64,000 bases of DNA, taken from assembly GCF_000764305.2 (NCBI RefSeq), contig NW_025946735.1, positions 1 to 64,000 of the forward strand. The letters run 5' to 3'. Source of the DNA: Hyalella azteca. Its lineage: Eukaryota > Arthropoda > Malacostraca > Amphipoda > Hyalellidae. Positions 13,489 through 26,880 of the stretch are shown piece after piece (position 1 is the first letter of the stretch; each line of letters opens with the position of its first letter). The notes under the pieces were generated by a model. The model did no database searches and had not been told where the DNA came from. It worked only from the letters and a program-made list of their open reading frames with translations. Made by a program: the position numbers and the translations under genes.

Positions 13489-16267
13489 TTTAATGTCAAA
13501 GCAAAAAAAAAAAAAAAAACTCCAGAGCTTCTTACGAAGATTTATTCATACAGCTATTTTCATCATAAAGCAAGAAAGTCTTCCAACCTCTAAATACAAA
13601 TTCAATATCATTACGGTCATGTCTCGTGCTTGCAATATGGTGATGCGGAATCAAGCGAAAAAAATGAATGTGATCAGTGAAACCTTATACTTCAAAGACC
13701 TGGACTTTGAAATATTCGAATCAGATTATTGCCTGCAGCCAAATAACCTTCTTGATGTCAAGTCGAAAAATCTTCTTATTTCAATAAAATTTGAGAACCA
13801 GGTGGAGATTTTCTGAAATTCAATCTCGCGATCAAAATTATTTCCGGTAACGGACAGATACTCGTGATTATACTCCCTTAAATGCTTTTCGATATCCATT
13901 AAATATTGAAAATTTGATATTTTTTAGATATGCATGAATGTGATGGCATGTAGCTTGTCATTGCGCAGATTGGGAAACTAAAGTTTGCGATTTCCTAAGT
14001 TGTGATTTTATGACTTCAGATAAGAAAGTTAGTAAGTGTTATGAATATTAGAATAAAATATTTCAATGAAGTTAACCGTTGTTAACCTGAAGTTTTTATT
14101 GTATGTCTTACTCAGCAAATACCATTGTGAATTTTGTTGCTCATGCACAATCAAATAATCCTAAACCAAATCGAATTCAGCGTTATATTATCGTATCTGC
14201 ATGTCAATTGCATAGCAAGATCTAAATCATCGTGAAGAAACTTCATATTGGATTTCGAATATGCCAATAGAAGCCATATTTTGAAAAAGGATTTTGCATT
14301 TAAATGTTTCTAAATGTAAATTTAAAAACCGTTATTTCAAATTTCTCTATACCGGACTAACGGTATAGATATATAGCAGTAAATAGCAAATACAACTCGG
14401 TAACTATTCGAGAGTATTCCATTAAGGGTAGAAATCTGCTTCGAGCTTGGAGCACCAAGTTTACCCGCGTACGGAACGTCAAGTAAAATTTATTTAGCTC
14501 TTATTTGCTAACTGACTTGTACTCCTATGGGGTAGTTCATAAAACTCTACGGAATATACTCCACGCATTCAACTAACTCATTAGGTCTATAGTGCAGGCG
14601 TATCATCAACTATGTGACATGACTATAATATTGCCGATATTGAACAGACTGTATTCTCATTTGTTTAAATCGATTAATCATGCGTGTCGTAGATATTTGA
14701 TTAATAAAAGACTGAATACATGGAACTTGGTTATAATTATTGAGCAGAAACGAGTTTCAAACAAATCATTTAAACTCACAGCCTTCAATTCAGTCATTCT
14801 CATTCCTTTCATCAACGTTGAATATAATATCTCGAAAAAAAAATAATGAAAAATAAACGTAGGTTGGAAATTCCCAAGCTAGTTAATATCGATAGGCTGA
14901 TTATTAATAGAATTAAGACAATTGACAAATTATTAGTGGGTATTTTATTACCGCATCTATAACCAAATTTAACATGACATTATGTATTTTTAACAATAAA
15001 AATACATTGTTTAAATGAAAGTCTCTTCTTTCTTAGAGTCGATAAAAGTCTGTTGTCCACAACAACTCTTTGGACAGGCTTTAAATTAACTCAAAATTTC
15101 ATTTTAAAAACAAGTATTTTGTGTCAAATCTAGATATTTTTGGACGTTCGCAAGGTTACCAAATTTTAGGTGCAAGTTTACCCTTAGTTTTCCTGCTGCA
15201 TTTAATGTTTATAATTAAAAGCAACTCAACTTTTGAAATGACTTTCAAAATAAATTCTTGTCACGAGGCCAGTGAACTTTTATCAAGGAATGCCCGGCAA
15301 ACTTTGCCGACTAGAAGAGAACAATGAACGCGTCTGGGATCGCTCTAATGCATCTCACCCACGTAATTTAGGAACAACTATAAAAGTTGATCTAGCGAGT
15401 AAATAAAACCTCGGTAATTAACTTGCAAGATAACCCTAATTTGTGAAGTGAAAGTTGAAGTACGAAACTTCAAAGGATGACGAGATGACTTACAAAAATT
15501 TAAAGGGCGAAAACTGTACCTGGAATTTTTTATCAAGCCCAAACAGAATAATAACAAATTATTTGGCGAGAAAGATGATTCATATATCCCAACTCATATA
15601 ATTTCGCCCACAATATAGCCCATACACTTTGAGGCTCCAATTGAATGGAGACGCTCCAATTGAATGCTGAATGATTGTGGAGTACGATAGCTGATCATAA
15701 ATTTTAACAGTCCCTATGTCTTTTCATTAATAATTATTTTCAAAGTTTCTACTAATAACTATTCGAACTATGTCCCGAAGTTCCAAATATGAAGTTCTAA
15801 AGGCCCATCAATAAAACTTTTAAGGCGTCTTTCGCAAGTTTAACTGCTGCCAGCACGGAATTTGCCGGGCTCTGAGGTAATGAAATATTTAGAAATATTT
15901 TGAAATTTTGAAATATTAAGGAGGAAGATTGCATCTTGGCAACTGATCTTGACGATCCATAAAATAGAATTGTTATATATGTTTTGGACAATATTTTTCA
16001 TCTAACGCCTAAAAGCATAGGATGAAATGCTTCAAGCGAAGCAATATAGTTCTGGTAAATTATTGAAAATCCATGTTAAAGGTGAAAAATGTGTTAGATT
16101 AAGAACTTCCTGTTTATTCTGAATATTCGGTATATTTCAACAGATTTTCAGGTTCATTTCCAATTTATGCCTTTCTACAGCCTGGTCTAATTCGCCTAAC
16201 AAAATATCCTGGTGTTTTGTGAGAATCGCTATCGCATTCGATACTGAAACCTGAGTTCGCGATTTTT
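13489..16267. other. Non-coding stretch, nothing recognised
   Basis: A 107-codon ORF at 13,493-13,816 begins in a poly-A run and has AT-driven composition. I see no gene here. Confidence 0.5.
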
Positions 16268-16440
16268 AGCACATTTTCTCATTTATGAAAAAAGGCGCTA
16301 TTGTGCACGCCATGTCAGTCCGTCCGTCTGTCCGTCTGTCTGTTCGTCTGTCTGTCTGTCCGTCCGTGACTTCACGTTTTCGTCGACGAGAAAATGCGCT
16401 CTCTGTCACTCACTGCAGTGAGTACTGAGTTATATTTTTT
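16268..16440 (+). mobile_element. GTCY-microsatellite element, copy 2
   Basis: Left end AGCACATTTTCTC (one mismatch to the family), the GGCGCTATTGTGC block, a GTCY array, then GACTTCACGTTTTCGTCGAC and the exact arm GAGAAAATGCGCT. The tail carries the intact palindrome ACTCACTGCAGTGAGT. Confidence 0.93.
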
Positions 16441-19400
16441 TTGTTCTGTGTAAACTTCACGTAACGCACCTGATTGAGTGATATGATGGCTTGAATCGTC
16501 ACTACCCAGGATAAATAGGCATCGTTTTTTGGGAATCTTATAATCGATAATCATAATTTCAAAAGTTTTGCAAGTTTATCAAAGGAAGACCCGTCCGAAC
16601 CCAAATTTAACGAAACTTCTTCCAAAATCCAATTATGAAATTTAAAGAACACTTTAACTTAACTCTCAATTCTGCTGATTTTGCTACTGAATTGAAAAAT
16701 ACACTAAAAATATAAAACAATATAAAATTTATTTATCTAAGTTCCACCCAGTTTTAGAATTCCAGCACAAGAAATAAAATTTAATTTTTGAGGAAAATCG
16801 AGATTTAATAAGTTTCCGAGAAGCAACTATGTATATGTATGTGCGGTGCCTGTCCAAAAACGCAAAAACCATCTCAAACATGTACAAGAAAGCCTGCATA
16901 TTTCCCAAGGCCATTAACATTTCTCTTTCATTTCATGAAGGAATAGTAAATTTGCGAGTGTTACGGCATACGACAGGTCGCTCATTAGATTTTCAGGCAA
17001 CTACGAGGAGCCGAGAGGCGAAGGCTTTTTTTCAGTTATCATAAATTTGATATTCACCTCGACGCATGAATGTCATCCTTTAGAGGACTCGTTGAACTTA
17101 TGATACATATTTGCGATATTTAGGTTATTTCCCCGTGATTATGTGCTGCATAATAGTTGGAAACGTTTCAAGTAAAATTTGCTTCATATTAGATAATACC
17201 CGTCATATTGCGAATAGAGTGAAGTTATTTCAGCTTTTTAAATAAATATAATTGGAATAATTCTGTCAATACCAGAAAGGTACAAATATCACACGCTGAG
17301 ATAGTATATATTTCACTATATATATAATATTTCGGTCCGGTTTGCAAATCGGAAATGTGGTTCATGATTTCCTGTAAGATAATTGATTTATTAGTAAATT
17401 TGCCGAAGATTGCTCCCCTTGTTAGCTAATATCATATCCAATTATGCGCTACTATCAACTAAAAATCTGCAATATTTTCTAATAAGTCACTAACACATTT
17501 GCGCAAACCCTTGTCTCAGTATTTTCGAAATTGGACACGATTCATTTCGTCCGACATGTCTTCTGAACTTCTAACGATTTTAATGTAAAATACCTGCTTC
17601 CATCACATTAATGCTCCAGAATTCCTCTGGATATAGAAAACATTAACATGACCGGTAATTAAAATGTTCAAAGGAGATTATGTTTTGCGCAGCGAACTAT
17701 GCTGAACTCGGCTTATGAAATGAAACAAATGAATGATTCAATGTTAGCATCAATATATTCCTTGATGTTTAATTCAATTGTTTAATGTCTCTTGATTTGT
17801 ATTTGTCATGTTCGTTAGCTGCGGTTGATAAAGCCATTAGAAATGGAACTTTCATCACTGAATGCAATCACTATCACAGTCATTATTTAGAATTAACAAA
17901 CGTTGTTTCCCGAAATAAGGCACGTCTTGGTTTGGACATTTAAAACTAACAAAATCAGACAGTATAATCTAATAAAGTCAAATGTATTAAAATAATGTAT
18001 ACTTAATGTACTTAATAATAATGTATACTTAATTAATGTATACATAATAATAATGTAATTAGGTATACAATACCTAATTATAAATGTAAATTTCTGGTGT
18101 ATTTGCGATTCAAGCAATCATGGTTCATTGCTTGATACTTACGACTACAGAGGTTAAAATTAACAATGCTTGTTCAGTGACATGTCTTCCAGAATATAAT
18201 ATGCTAATAAATTTTTTCAGCGTCTCCACGTCGACTTTGAAGATTTGAACCGCATGAACTGCACGGCAACAGGTTATGTCTGACCTGTCACCGATTCCAT
18301 TCATTGCACAAATCCCGCTGATAAATAGTTCTCTGACCCCAAGTTCCCAGCACAAATATTGATCAGAGTAATTACGTGACCGACCCACTGAAAATCTCTT
18401 AAGCATAGCGTTTGATTTATTCATTTGTGACGGCACTGGTTCAGTTAAAGGTTTGATTGAGGGAACGCATATTTGACCAATGGACCGACATGGTCATTCA
18501 GAAACAATAAATTCCAGCAAGTTTCCTCCATTAAAGTGTAAAATGCCTCTATAGACACGTTTCTTCCGTGAGTAAATACACGTGGAGATTTTGTTCTCAG
18601 GACAAGTAATTGGGATCTTCAGTGCTCCTCTCGACCTAAATTTTGCCAAGTCTGAGATTCTGTATAATAAGGACGCCAACGTTATTCGAAAATAGTTGGC
18701 CTCAATATGAGCAATAATATTGATATTAAATTTCTTAATTCTTATTTTTTATACAACCCAGTATAATAAATCGGATTCAAAGTGAATCACATAGGACGAG
18801 TACAATGAACTTTGATCGCATTGTTTAACACTTAAAACTCAGTTTTACGTAAAACACTCAGTAAGAAAAATATCAGAAACGCACCCACTATATAAACATG
18901 TCAGAAAATATACAATCAATTCATTATAAACCGAATTTCGGACTTCAATCTTTGAAAACATGGAGCTATTCATGTCCAGTAAAGTTTTAATTTATCAGCG
19001 CAAATCGTGAGTTATGATAGAATTGCATCAAATGAAGGTTGGTCAGTGTTACGGTCTACATAAAAAACATTTCAACGGTGATTGTTTGAAGACATTTAGG
19101 AAAATAAACAACAAATCCAGAAAACTACAATTTTATCCATCAATAAATACCGCGTCTTCTTCGTCATTATAAAACTTAAATGATCAGGCTACGAATAAAT
19201 TTCGTTAAAAGTCGTTTTCTTAGTTGATTATATGCCCATTTTAAAGCATGTTTCAATGATGCACTCTGAATTTTACGTTGGGCGCATTTGAAATCAACGA
19301 TATAAGTTTCATTTGAATTATATAGCTGATCTCTCAGAAATATTACTGCATGAAATTTCAAAAGAACTATAGAAGCGAGAAAAAAATGAAAAACAAAATG

Positions 19401-19670
19401 GAATCATTTTCAAATTTTCACTGGAAATAAGATTATTTAATAAGGACTCTCGACAGCATGACACGTCAAACTATACTGAAGTATTACTAGTATTACTTAT
19501 ACTTAGTCAGACGAATGCATAAATTATCAACTTTTACATATTCTTTCATTGCACAAGTTGATCACGCAAAAGTTACCTCACCATCGAATGGTGAGGTAAC
19601 CACCATCACCTCTTCTCCATCGAATCCTGCACCAGTTTCTTGCCATGTCACTTGAATAGCCACCGTAAAT
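16441..19670. other. Non-coding stretch, nothing recognised
   Basis: Short ORFs only, the longest 103 codons at 18,125-18,436 minus, which is within chance at this base composition. An AT-rich TAATGTATAC-type imperfect repeat lies at 17,990-18,080. Confidence 0.5.
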
Positions 19671-20273
19671 ATTCAAACTCATTCGCATGCTTTTCACCTC
19701 CATTCAGCTACGATTTGACCTGAGTGGGTCGAAGCATTATTGTCTTGGAAGATTCATTCACCTTCAAGAAACATTGTTTAGCGCGTATATTGCATGCATC
19801 TGGTGGCCGTAAGTGTTCATATATTTGCGGATATCTATCCTTCCGTGCAAAGAAACAAAAATTGGACCACAACGACTGCACGATGTGACTGCCCACAGCA
19901 TTGCTGAGCCTCCGGCGGGAATTTTCACTGTTCCCTTTACCACGTTTTACTGATTTTTTCAGACTTTTAGACACTTGGATTGTTATATGATTGTTAGACA
20001 CAAATTAGTTTAGGCAAGGGGCTAAATAGACCAGTATCTAGTGCTCCTATAAGAAGTTACAAGAAGAAGAAGAAGAAGAAGAGCCTCCAGCGTGCTTTAC
20101 CGCAGGGAACAAACTATCCGCGTAGGAAATTTGCATGGCTGTTCTCCTCACGCCAACTCGTCCTGAACTCAGGAAAAAAGGAAACTGGACTCACAGGTGA
20201 AAATCAATTGTGTACACAGAATTGAGGGTGTACTATCAAAACTAAAAAGTACCGCTTTGTACCAAGCGAGGTA
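19671..20273. repeat. 603-bp dispersed repeat, copy 1
   Basis: Matches 27,565-28,168 over its whole length with few differences. The shared block begins ATTCAAACTCATTCGC and ends ACCAAGCGAGGTA. It contains a (GAA)n run near 20,060. An open frame of 97 codons on the minus strand (20,001-19,708) is broken by a stop in the other copy, so I do not call it a gene. No terminal inverted repeats or clear target duplications are visible. Confidence 0.92.
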
Positions 20274-20368
20274 AAGGGCTAGTAAGACACACGGTTTATA
20301 GTTTTATATTTTATTTCCTCGTATTTCTCGTTCATTTATTATTATGTTCTTCATTTCTCGTTATGATT
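20274..20368. repeat. 95-bp repeat segment, copy 1
   Basis: Identical as far as I can see to 29,742-29,836 (begins AAGGGCTAGTAAGACACACG). Here it abuts the 603-bp repeat directly. In the second locus the two are separated by 1,573 bp. Confidence 0.92.
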
Positions 20369-23300
20369 CATATTTTATTATCGATTATCGGTCAAATGTT
20401 TGGGGTTAAAGATAGCCTATTTATTGATTAGTCCCCAACAATATTTCAGCTGCACAAGCTGATCTTGCTATTGAAATTGAATCATTCTGCCGATATTTAT
20501 AATTTTTAGAGCCAAATGGACCTTTATCAACTGGTATCAGACGTTTTCACTAAACATCGCTGAATTCTCTGATGCAAATGTTTTTGAAGATAATATGCCC
20601 AAGTATTTCGTCATCATTATGATACACGAGACCGATACTTCAATTTCGAAAAGTTCCCGTTCAAGAGCAACGTCCGCACTCCGAGAAATTTAATATCTGC
20701 AAAGCGCTCAACAACTCCACGATTAGATTTTTGACATCGCTTAATCGCTGAAAAATATTGAATATTATTATAAAAAAGTCAAACCTCTTAAGTAGTTATT
20801 TGGTTGCAATTGCCAAGTATTGCATGAACGTTCAAAATATCCTTGGGCTCTGAAACTAACTCGTTATTTGTATTTAGCCAAGGAATTCAAAAATATGCAG
20901 AACGATTGCTATTGTTCACTCATGAAATTTATTTATCAACTTTGACCTCTCTTGTATTGTGCCAATCTCAAAGGCTGGCTTTTGAATGCGAGCAAGCATG
21001 ATAAATTTTCATTTCTTTTCATATGCCTCACATGCAAGTCAAAGTGATTTTTTTCAGTAACTGAAGTAATATTAACAAGCAAAAACTTCAACCCAGTCAA
21101 AATTTCTCTCATGGGTTCAAGTCTTGCAAAGAAGTAACGGTAATACATGTTAGAGAAAGAAGTCACGAGAATTAACGAAGTCTAAATAAACAAAATATAC
21201 GAGATTGTCACGATAAGAATCTGAAGTTTGAGCTGTTTTTACTACAGCGTAATTATAAAAGTCTTCGTTTGCAGTAGAATTTTTAGCCAAGCTGAAATAA
21301 ACTTCACTCCAAGTCGAGGCCACACTTATCATCACAGCGGAGCTCTGCATGTAGGCAGGTAAGCTTTCCGAAGGATTATTTATGACCTTAAGCGCATGTA
21401 TTATAGCTTTAGTTCGGCTTCTCCCATTGGCAATAAAAATTGTGACAGATGCTCACCATTCGCTGAATTGTTCATCAATATTCATTACAGTACCTGACGC
21501 TTGGAGCCCTAAAAATGTTAATGCTGTCCGGAAGTATACATGGTATTTTTGTGGTCAATTTCCAGCGTACACAATCATTATCCATCTAAATCATCCTGCA
21601 CGATTCTCAAAATTCTCAAACTGGATTGAAGAAAAATCAATTTTCCCGGACTTACTTTCAATACGTTTCCGAAATCATCATTAGTTTGAACGTCACAGTC
21701 TTTCTTCACATTAGATTTTTCCTCATGTTTTCAGTCCACATTGATTAGGAAATATATTTGCAATTTTTAATCATGTTGCAAGATGAAACGGCACATTTAT
21801 ATATTTATATTAGTTGTAAAGATTATCTGAACTGTAATATTAAAAAAAATTTGCTGTTCTTACTTTTATTGTAAATGAAATGCTAGTTCACATGAGAAAA
21901 AGTGCATTTTATCTTTGTTTATCAGTTGCAAATTAATAAGCACTAGGTTCAAATTATCGAAGTAATTTTTTTCGTCTCAACAGGTTATATTATAGAAGGA
22001 ATTCGTAATAATAGTTCATATATAATCGGTATTATTTAACAAAGGTATACTGTTAATTAACTTGACTGAGCGTTAATTTTTTTCGTGCTTTTCTTTCTAG
22101 CGGATGAATTAATAAAAATTATAACAGAAAACACGGACACATTTAATCAAAAGTTTAGATAGTAACAAAACTAAAATTTCTCCATCTCTGTCGAGGCCCT
22201 CTAAAAATATATTTAAGAATTCAATATATACATACACATTACTTAATTTATATGAACATTTTCTGCATCTTCTAAACGATTCCCGTTCGGTAACAAAACG
22301 CGTAGCGAAAAAAATCCCTTGAATCATCACATTTATATTGTGCACCGGTGTGGAGCCAGCATTGCCTCTGACGTCTAAATTTCTTCCTTCTCAAGCAGGA
22401 AGACATTAATCTATTTACTTCGTCTTATGTTTGTTATTCATCGTGCAATAAAGTCTATCAAAATACATATTGATGTCATAGCTAGTCTGCATAAGAGCGT
22501 AACTTTAATTTTGAGCGAAACGCAAGAAAATTGCCTTGCGTAGCTGAAGTTACCCAAAAAATTATTCTAGTCTCTTGCAAGGCTTCTTCGGCAGCACCTC
22601 TTTACTTCCCAACTTTTTCCCGTTTTTTATCGCTACGGTTAACTTGAGAAAAAAGTCAAATGAAGTTCAAGACTGATCAACAACTTTGGCGAAAAAAATA
22701 TCTTCTCGTGGGTAGTGGTAAGTTAATTTGCATGCTGAAGAGCTGAACGCTTCAGTTATATTACATCAAACACTTAGAATTTCCAAAAAAGTGCATCATG
22801 CACTGCAGACACACCCTTAAACTCTCTCATGAAAATAGGCAAAATTCTTCTAATTTACTGGAAATGAATGTAAACATTTCATATTGCAGATCACATAATA
22901 CAAAGTTGAAATTATAGAATGACTAACAGTTTCTAGCAGTTGATGGCTATTTCAAAAGTTAAATGCTGATTAAATCTACAGAAGAAATCAGCAATAATAA
23001 TGTAAGTAATGTGACTTCTGTATTATATTCAGTTAATTTAGAAGACGCGATCGCATGTTTCCTCTGCCTGCTTGATCTGCCATAGTAGGACTTGGAGGCA
23101 ATCAGAAAACGAATACCTACTTTAAGCATAAGAACAGAAAGTATCTGTATTAACAGTAAATCAACAAAAAATATAGAAAACACTAGTGGTTTGTTGATTC
23201 GAGATGTTGTGATTGCTTAATCAGGTATTAATTCTTTGTGATGCATAATGAAAGAAGTATTATAATTTAAATTTGCAATTATTATTTCAATGACTATCGT

Positions 23301-24628
23301 TACGGTTGTGCCTATATGGTAACGTTGAGAAATTCTATGTAGGACAAATTAATGTTAAAATATAAACACGGATATATATATGGATATATATATGGATATA
23401 TATATATATATAATATATCCATAAATTATTGGCATATTTTAAAAACGATTTTAGTCCTGCATTTACGCATATCCAATTCAAACCAAGAAAACTAGATGAA
23501 TAATTTTTTTAAAGCCATACAATATTAGTTCTATCTGACCTGATAAACATTCAATCCTTCTGACCTGAATTCAATCAATCTGACCTGATGAACATTCCCG
23601 TTCAATCCTAAAACATAAACAGTTGCTGGCATCAAAACGTGTGATTAAAATCTTCTGCAATATTCTCATAAAGTCATTAAGAAACTGTTAATACATCATG
23701 GCTGAATGAACCCTTAAATAAAAAAACGGCATCAATAGTTATGTTATTTGTTTGAGTTGTTACAATTTGGTACGCTGTTTAAAAAACGTGACTTCTTCTC
23801 TTGACCACATCATCAGAGGTCGAATAGAGAAGATTGAAAATTATCAAATTTCAAGCCAGTAGTTTTTGCTTCTACAGCATTGCCATGTGAGAATTTTACA
23901 TCCTCTAGATGACTTAATTTGCCATGTGAAGTCTTATAGCTGAATGTTGACGGCAAAAGGTGCTGCTGTTCGCTGTACAGTTTATAATAATCGGGACCCA
24001 TCTGTTCCGCAAGTCTCCATATTTCCACTCCAGTTTTCCATTTGGCAATCGTAATCATTCCAAGGCTTTATATGCCCTGTAATTTGTACGGGCAAGTTCT
24101 GTCGAGTAGGAAGTGAGCCTCTGATAATTGTGATCCATATTTTAAAATATTTCACCAGGAAATTTTACCTTCCTAGCTAAGTGCGCAAAAAAACGTTAAT
24201 AATGAAAATACAGAAAAGGCTACCAAAATTATTAAAAGTTTTGTTTTTATTCAAAAATTTACGGAGGCCCAAACTTTACTGAGATCAGCGTGGCAGCTAC
24301 TTTGTGAGGCACTCGAATTAAATTTTAGGTTTACACTCAAATGCAGTTACCGTGTTGAGTTTTATTCAGCTTGAATCTTACGGAAATTAACACAGTCTAA
24401 TTTCTGATCTGAATGAAATAAGAAATTCCGAGATTCAACCTATTAGTTTTTACGTCTTATGAACTAACCTAACCTTAGCGGCATAGTCTAACCCATTTTA
24501 ACCCAACCTAATCCAGCCTAATTTTTAGAAGTTTTGATTTAATCAAAAACGTATCAACTTGAAAAATTTGCTGAGATTCCAACTGCGTTGCCATGCTATT
24601 AATTAGTTATGACCTATATTTTATGTGT
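20369..24628. other. Non-coding stretch, nothing recognised
   Basis: AT-rich. It includes a short word ATGGGTTCAAGTCTTG at 21,111 resembling a pol III B box, shared with the tRNA-like element at 35.9 kb, and a TATATGGA-type AT repeat at 23,370-23,427. Confidence 0.5.
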
Positions 24629-25035
24629 ATCCATTCAGAATTGAGGGACTTAAGAGTAGTTACGTTGTGCAGAACCTGCGTTTTTTGCCCTGATCCAAAA
24701 CGAAACGACGTAAAAAATCGTAACAATCCCACCCGCGGAGCTCTGCTAATAATTTGTTCTTGTCTATTTTCATGAAGATCCGTGAAGATCCGTTAAGAAT
24801 TGAGCGACTTGTGAGCTGTTTGATTGCGCAAAAGTTGCGTTTTTGGTTTTAATCGAGTAAGAAATGATGTAAAATTCTGTAATAATCCTCCCGATCATTT
24901 TCATCAAGATCCGCTGAGATCCATTACGAATTGTGTGACTTGCATGATATTCAGTTGCGCAGAAGTTGCGTTTTGTCAGTCGAGAAAGAAATAAAGTAAA
25001 AATTTCTAATATTCCTCCCGAGGTGCATTGCTAAT
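24629..25035. repeat. Diverged tandem repeat, about 130-160 bp x 3
   Basis: Three units start near 24,629, 24,788 and 24,919 with ATCC(A/G)TTAAGAATTGAG-like text followed by GTTGCG...AGTTGCGTTTT. Copy B has one unit (from 29,838). Confidence 0.75.
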
Positions 25036-25628
25036 AATTACTTATGTTTTTAATGCCTTACAAATTCATTGAGAGTTGAGGGACATACGAGTATGAGCTG
25101 TTAAATTTGGCAATAGTTTGCATTTTGCTTTCGAGTCCGCGAGCTGGCTCCCATTTGAGTACGGAGAAGTGTTCCCCAAACTTTTAAAATAAAGATATAG
25201 TGAATTTAATGGGTACTTTCTTTGTTTTTAAATTAGTGGTGATTTTAGATTGAAAAAACTAATGATATAAGTACTTATTTAACGAAAGTTGTATAAATGT
25301 AAAACGAGCGCAAAGTTTTGAGTTGCGACTATTCTAGTGCACGATCGTTTATTAAAATATATACCCTTAGAAATTTAAAAAAGAAAACAATATTCAAACC
25401 AGAGTTAGTGAAGATCTCAGCAATAACTGGCAGTAGCATGTTAGCTCATTATATCGTATCGTCCTAAAGTTTCGGGAAAGATTTTCAGATATAAACTCTA
25501 GAATCTATGTAGAAATTCAGAGACTGGAATTTCTCAGCATATTTTGAATAGAAATGTAGGTTGTGCTATGTGTGAAGTCTAGTTGCGTGTTGTGCTGTTT
25601 TTTTCAGCGATTTTTTAATCATAAAAAA

Positions 25629-25629
25629 N
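25629..25629. other. Single-N assembly join inside a duplicated unit
   Basis: The left flank is a stretch of about 246 bp that looks identical to 30,298-30,543. The right flank matches the second copy only from about 32,151. The 1.6 kb that separates these points in copy B is absent here, so the true gap may be much larger than one base. Confidence 0.8.
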
Positions 25630-26570
25630 GTATGGCCCTTGCTTCACTCATAAAATAGAAATTCTGCCTCAGATTGCGCTCAGAGCGTTGGCATCACTGC
25701 TGCTGCCCTGGTGCTTTTTCTCAGCATTTTTATTAGGAATGCCGACGGCAATCAGATGCTAATAATTTGCAGTCAAGCATGGGTTTCACGCCAAAGGGAT
25801 TTTAACGTGATTTTCGGGCCTATTTTCAAGATGAATAAGGAAAAATTTACCTTAAATTTAGATCGTCATTTCCTGTACAATCTTCATATATTAAGATATT
25901 TAATACAACGCAAATGGACATGGTTCTTCGATACACAAAGAGCCTTTGTCGAAATTTCCAGAGATAAATTTTCCGTATAGTTTAATGTTCTTGTTCTCTT
26001 GTATGTTCTTGTTCCTCTATGTTCTTAAAAGTACATTCTAGGACACACTTCGCAACGTGTACAAAAGAGTTCAGTGAATTAACTGGAAAGATTTTCCTTA
26101 CCCGCTTATGTGCCAGCTTTATTTGTTAAAAAATTGAGAACTTTTGGGACTGTAAGATTACAAAATGAATTGCCATTGAAAGAAGCTTGCTAAGGAGTTT
26201 TTTTCAACAGCATGTATGTGATACAAGATTTCTCGTACTCAATAAGCATCAACAAGCGGTCGGGAAGGTGCCTTTCATAGTCGCTAATTAACCAATGAAT
26301 GCCAGCTAGTGACCGATAAAGAAATTAAAATCTAAGTAATGAAGATTAAGTCTCCTTTTACTGAATTGAATTCTTTGATCCTTGAGGAATGCTTCCGATG
26401 ATTAATTGGAAGCCATTATTCTTCATTATTAAATGAACGTGCATATTGCCAAAATGAGTGTTTATCGGAACCAAATTATGAAAATTTATTAAAAAATCAG
26501 TTAATCAAAAAACTTTAAGCAGCACTTTGCTTAGAGATGTTTTTTTTATTTTGAATTTATCCCGTGAAAG

Positions 26571-26880
26571 ACTCATATATAAATTCACAAGGAATTTAAA
26601 AGCAAAGAAAACGCCAAGAAAATTCACCATATCGATATTGAAAACGTTTCGGAGTCCAGCTCCATCATCAGTTCGACTAAACTAAAAATGAATAAAATCA
26701 CTTTAAAAGTCAAAATTCAAAGATAGACATAAAACCTAAACAAGACCTAACATTATATCGAAATAAACAGGACTAGTTATGAACAACTTAGTCCTAGGGG
26801 TACGACAAGAATATAAAATCCTAGCGATTGTGAACTTGCGATATGAGCAGACTAATGATATAAGTACTCATATATAAATT
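26571..26880. mobile_element. Insertion flanked by a 15-bp direct repeat (retroposon-like)
   Basis: ACTCATATATAAATT occurs at both 26,571-26,585 and 26,866-26,880, around 280 bp that is missing from copy B. That is what a target-primed retroposon insertion leaves. The insert contains, on the minus strand, a hammerhead-ribozyme-like core at 26,671-26,645. It has no coding capacity and no poly-A tail that I can see. Confidence 0.6.
26645..26671 (-). ncRNA. Possible degenerate hammerhead ribozyme core
   Basis: The minus strand reads CTGATGA, then a GGAG/CTCC stem with a 5-nt loop, then GAAAC, in the order of a hammerhead catalytic core. The base after CTGATGA is unpaired. I could not build convincing stems I and III, so an inactive relic or coincidence is possible. 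Confidence 0.25.

Noticed and set aside
13946..13963. 17-bp word CATGTAGCTTGTCATTG shared with 29,504
   Set aside because: The match does not extend in either direction, so it is probably coincidence.
18125..18436. 103-codon minus-strand ORF
   Set aside because: Within chance length for this composition, with no recognisable features.
19708..20001. 97-codon ORF in the 603-bp repeat
   Set aside because: The second repeat copy has an in-frame stop at the equivalent place, and the product is not recognised.
24463..24530. CCTAA-like words resembling the arthropod telomere repeat
   Set aside because: Only scattered, irregular matches in a T/A/C-rich stretch, with no tandem array.
25711..25980. 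Paralogous ORFs at 25,711-25,980 and 32,181-32,402 that look like a conserved protein
   Set aside because: Comparing the two codon by codon, most differences change the amino acid and few are silent, as expected for neutral DNA. The second copy stops early. They are part of the duplicated non-coding unit.
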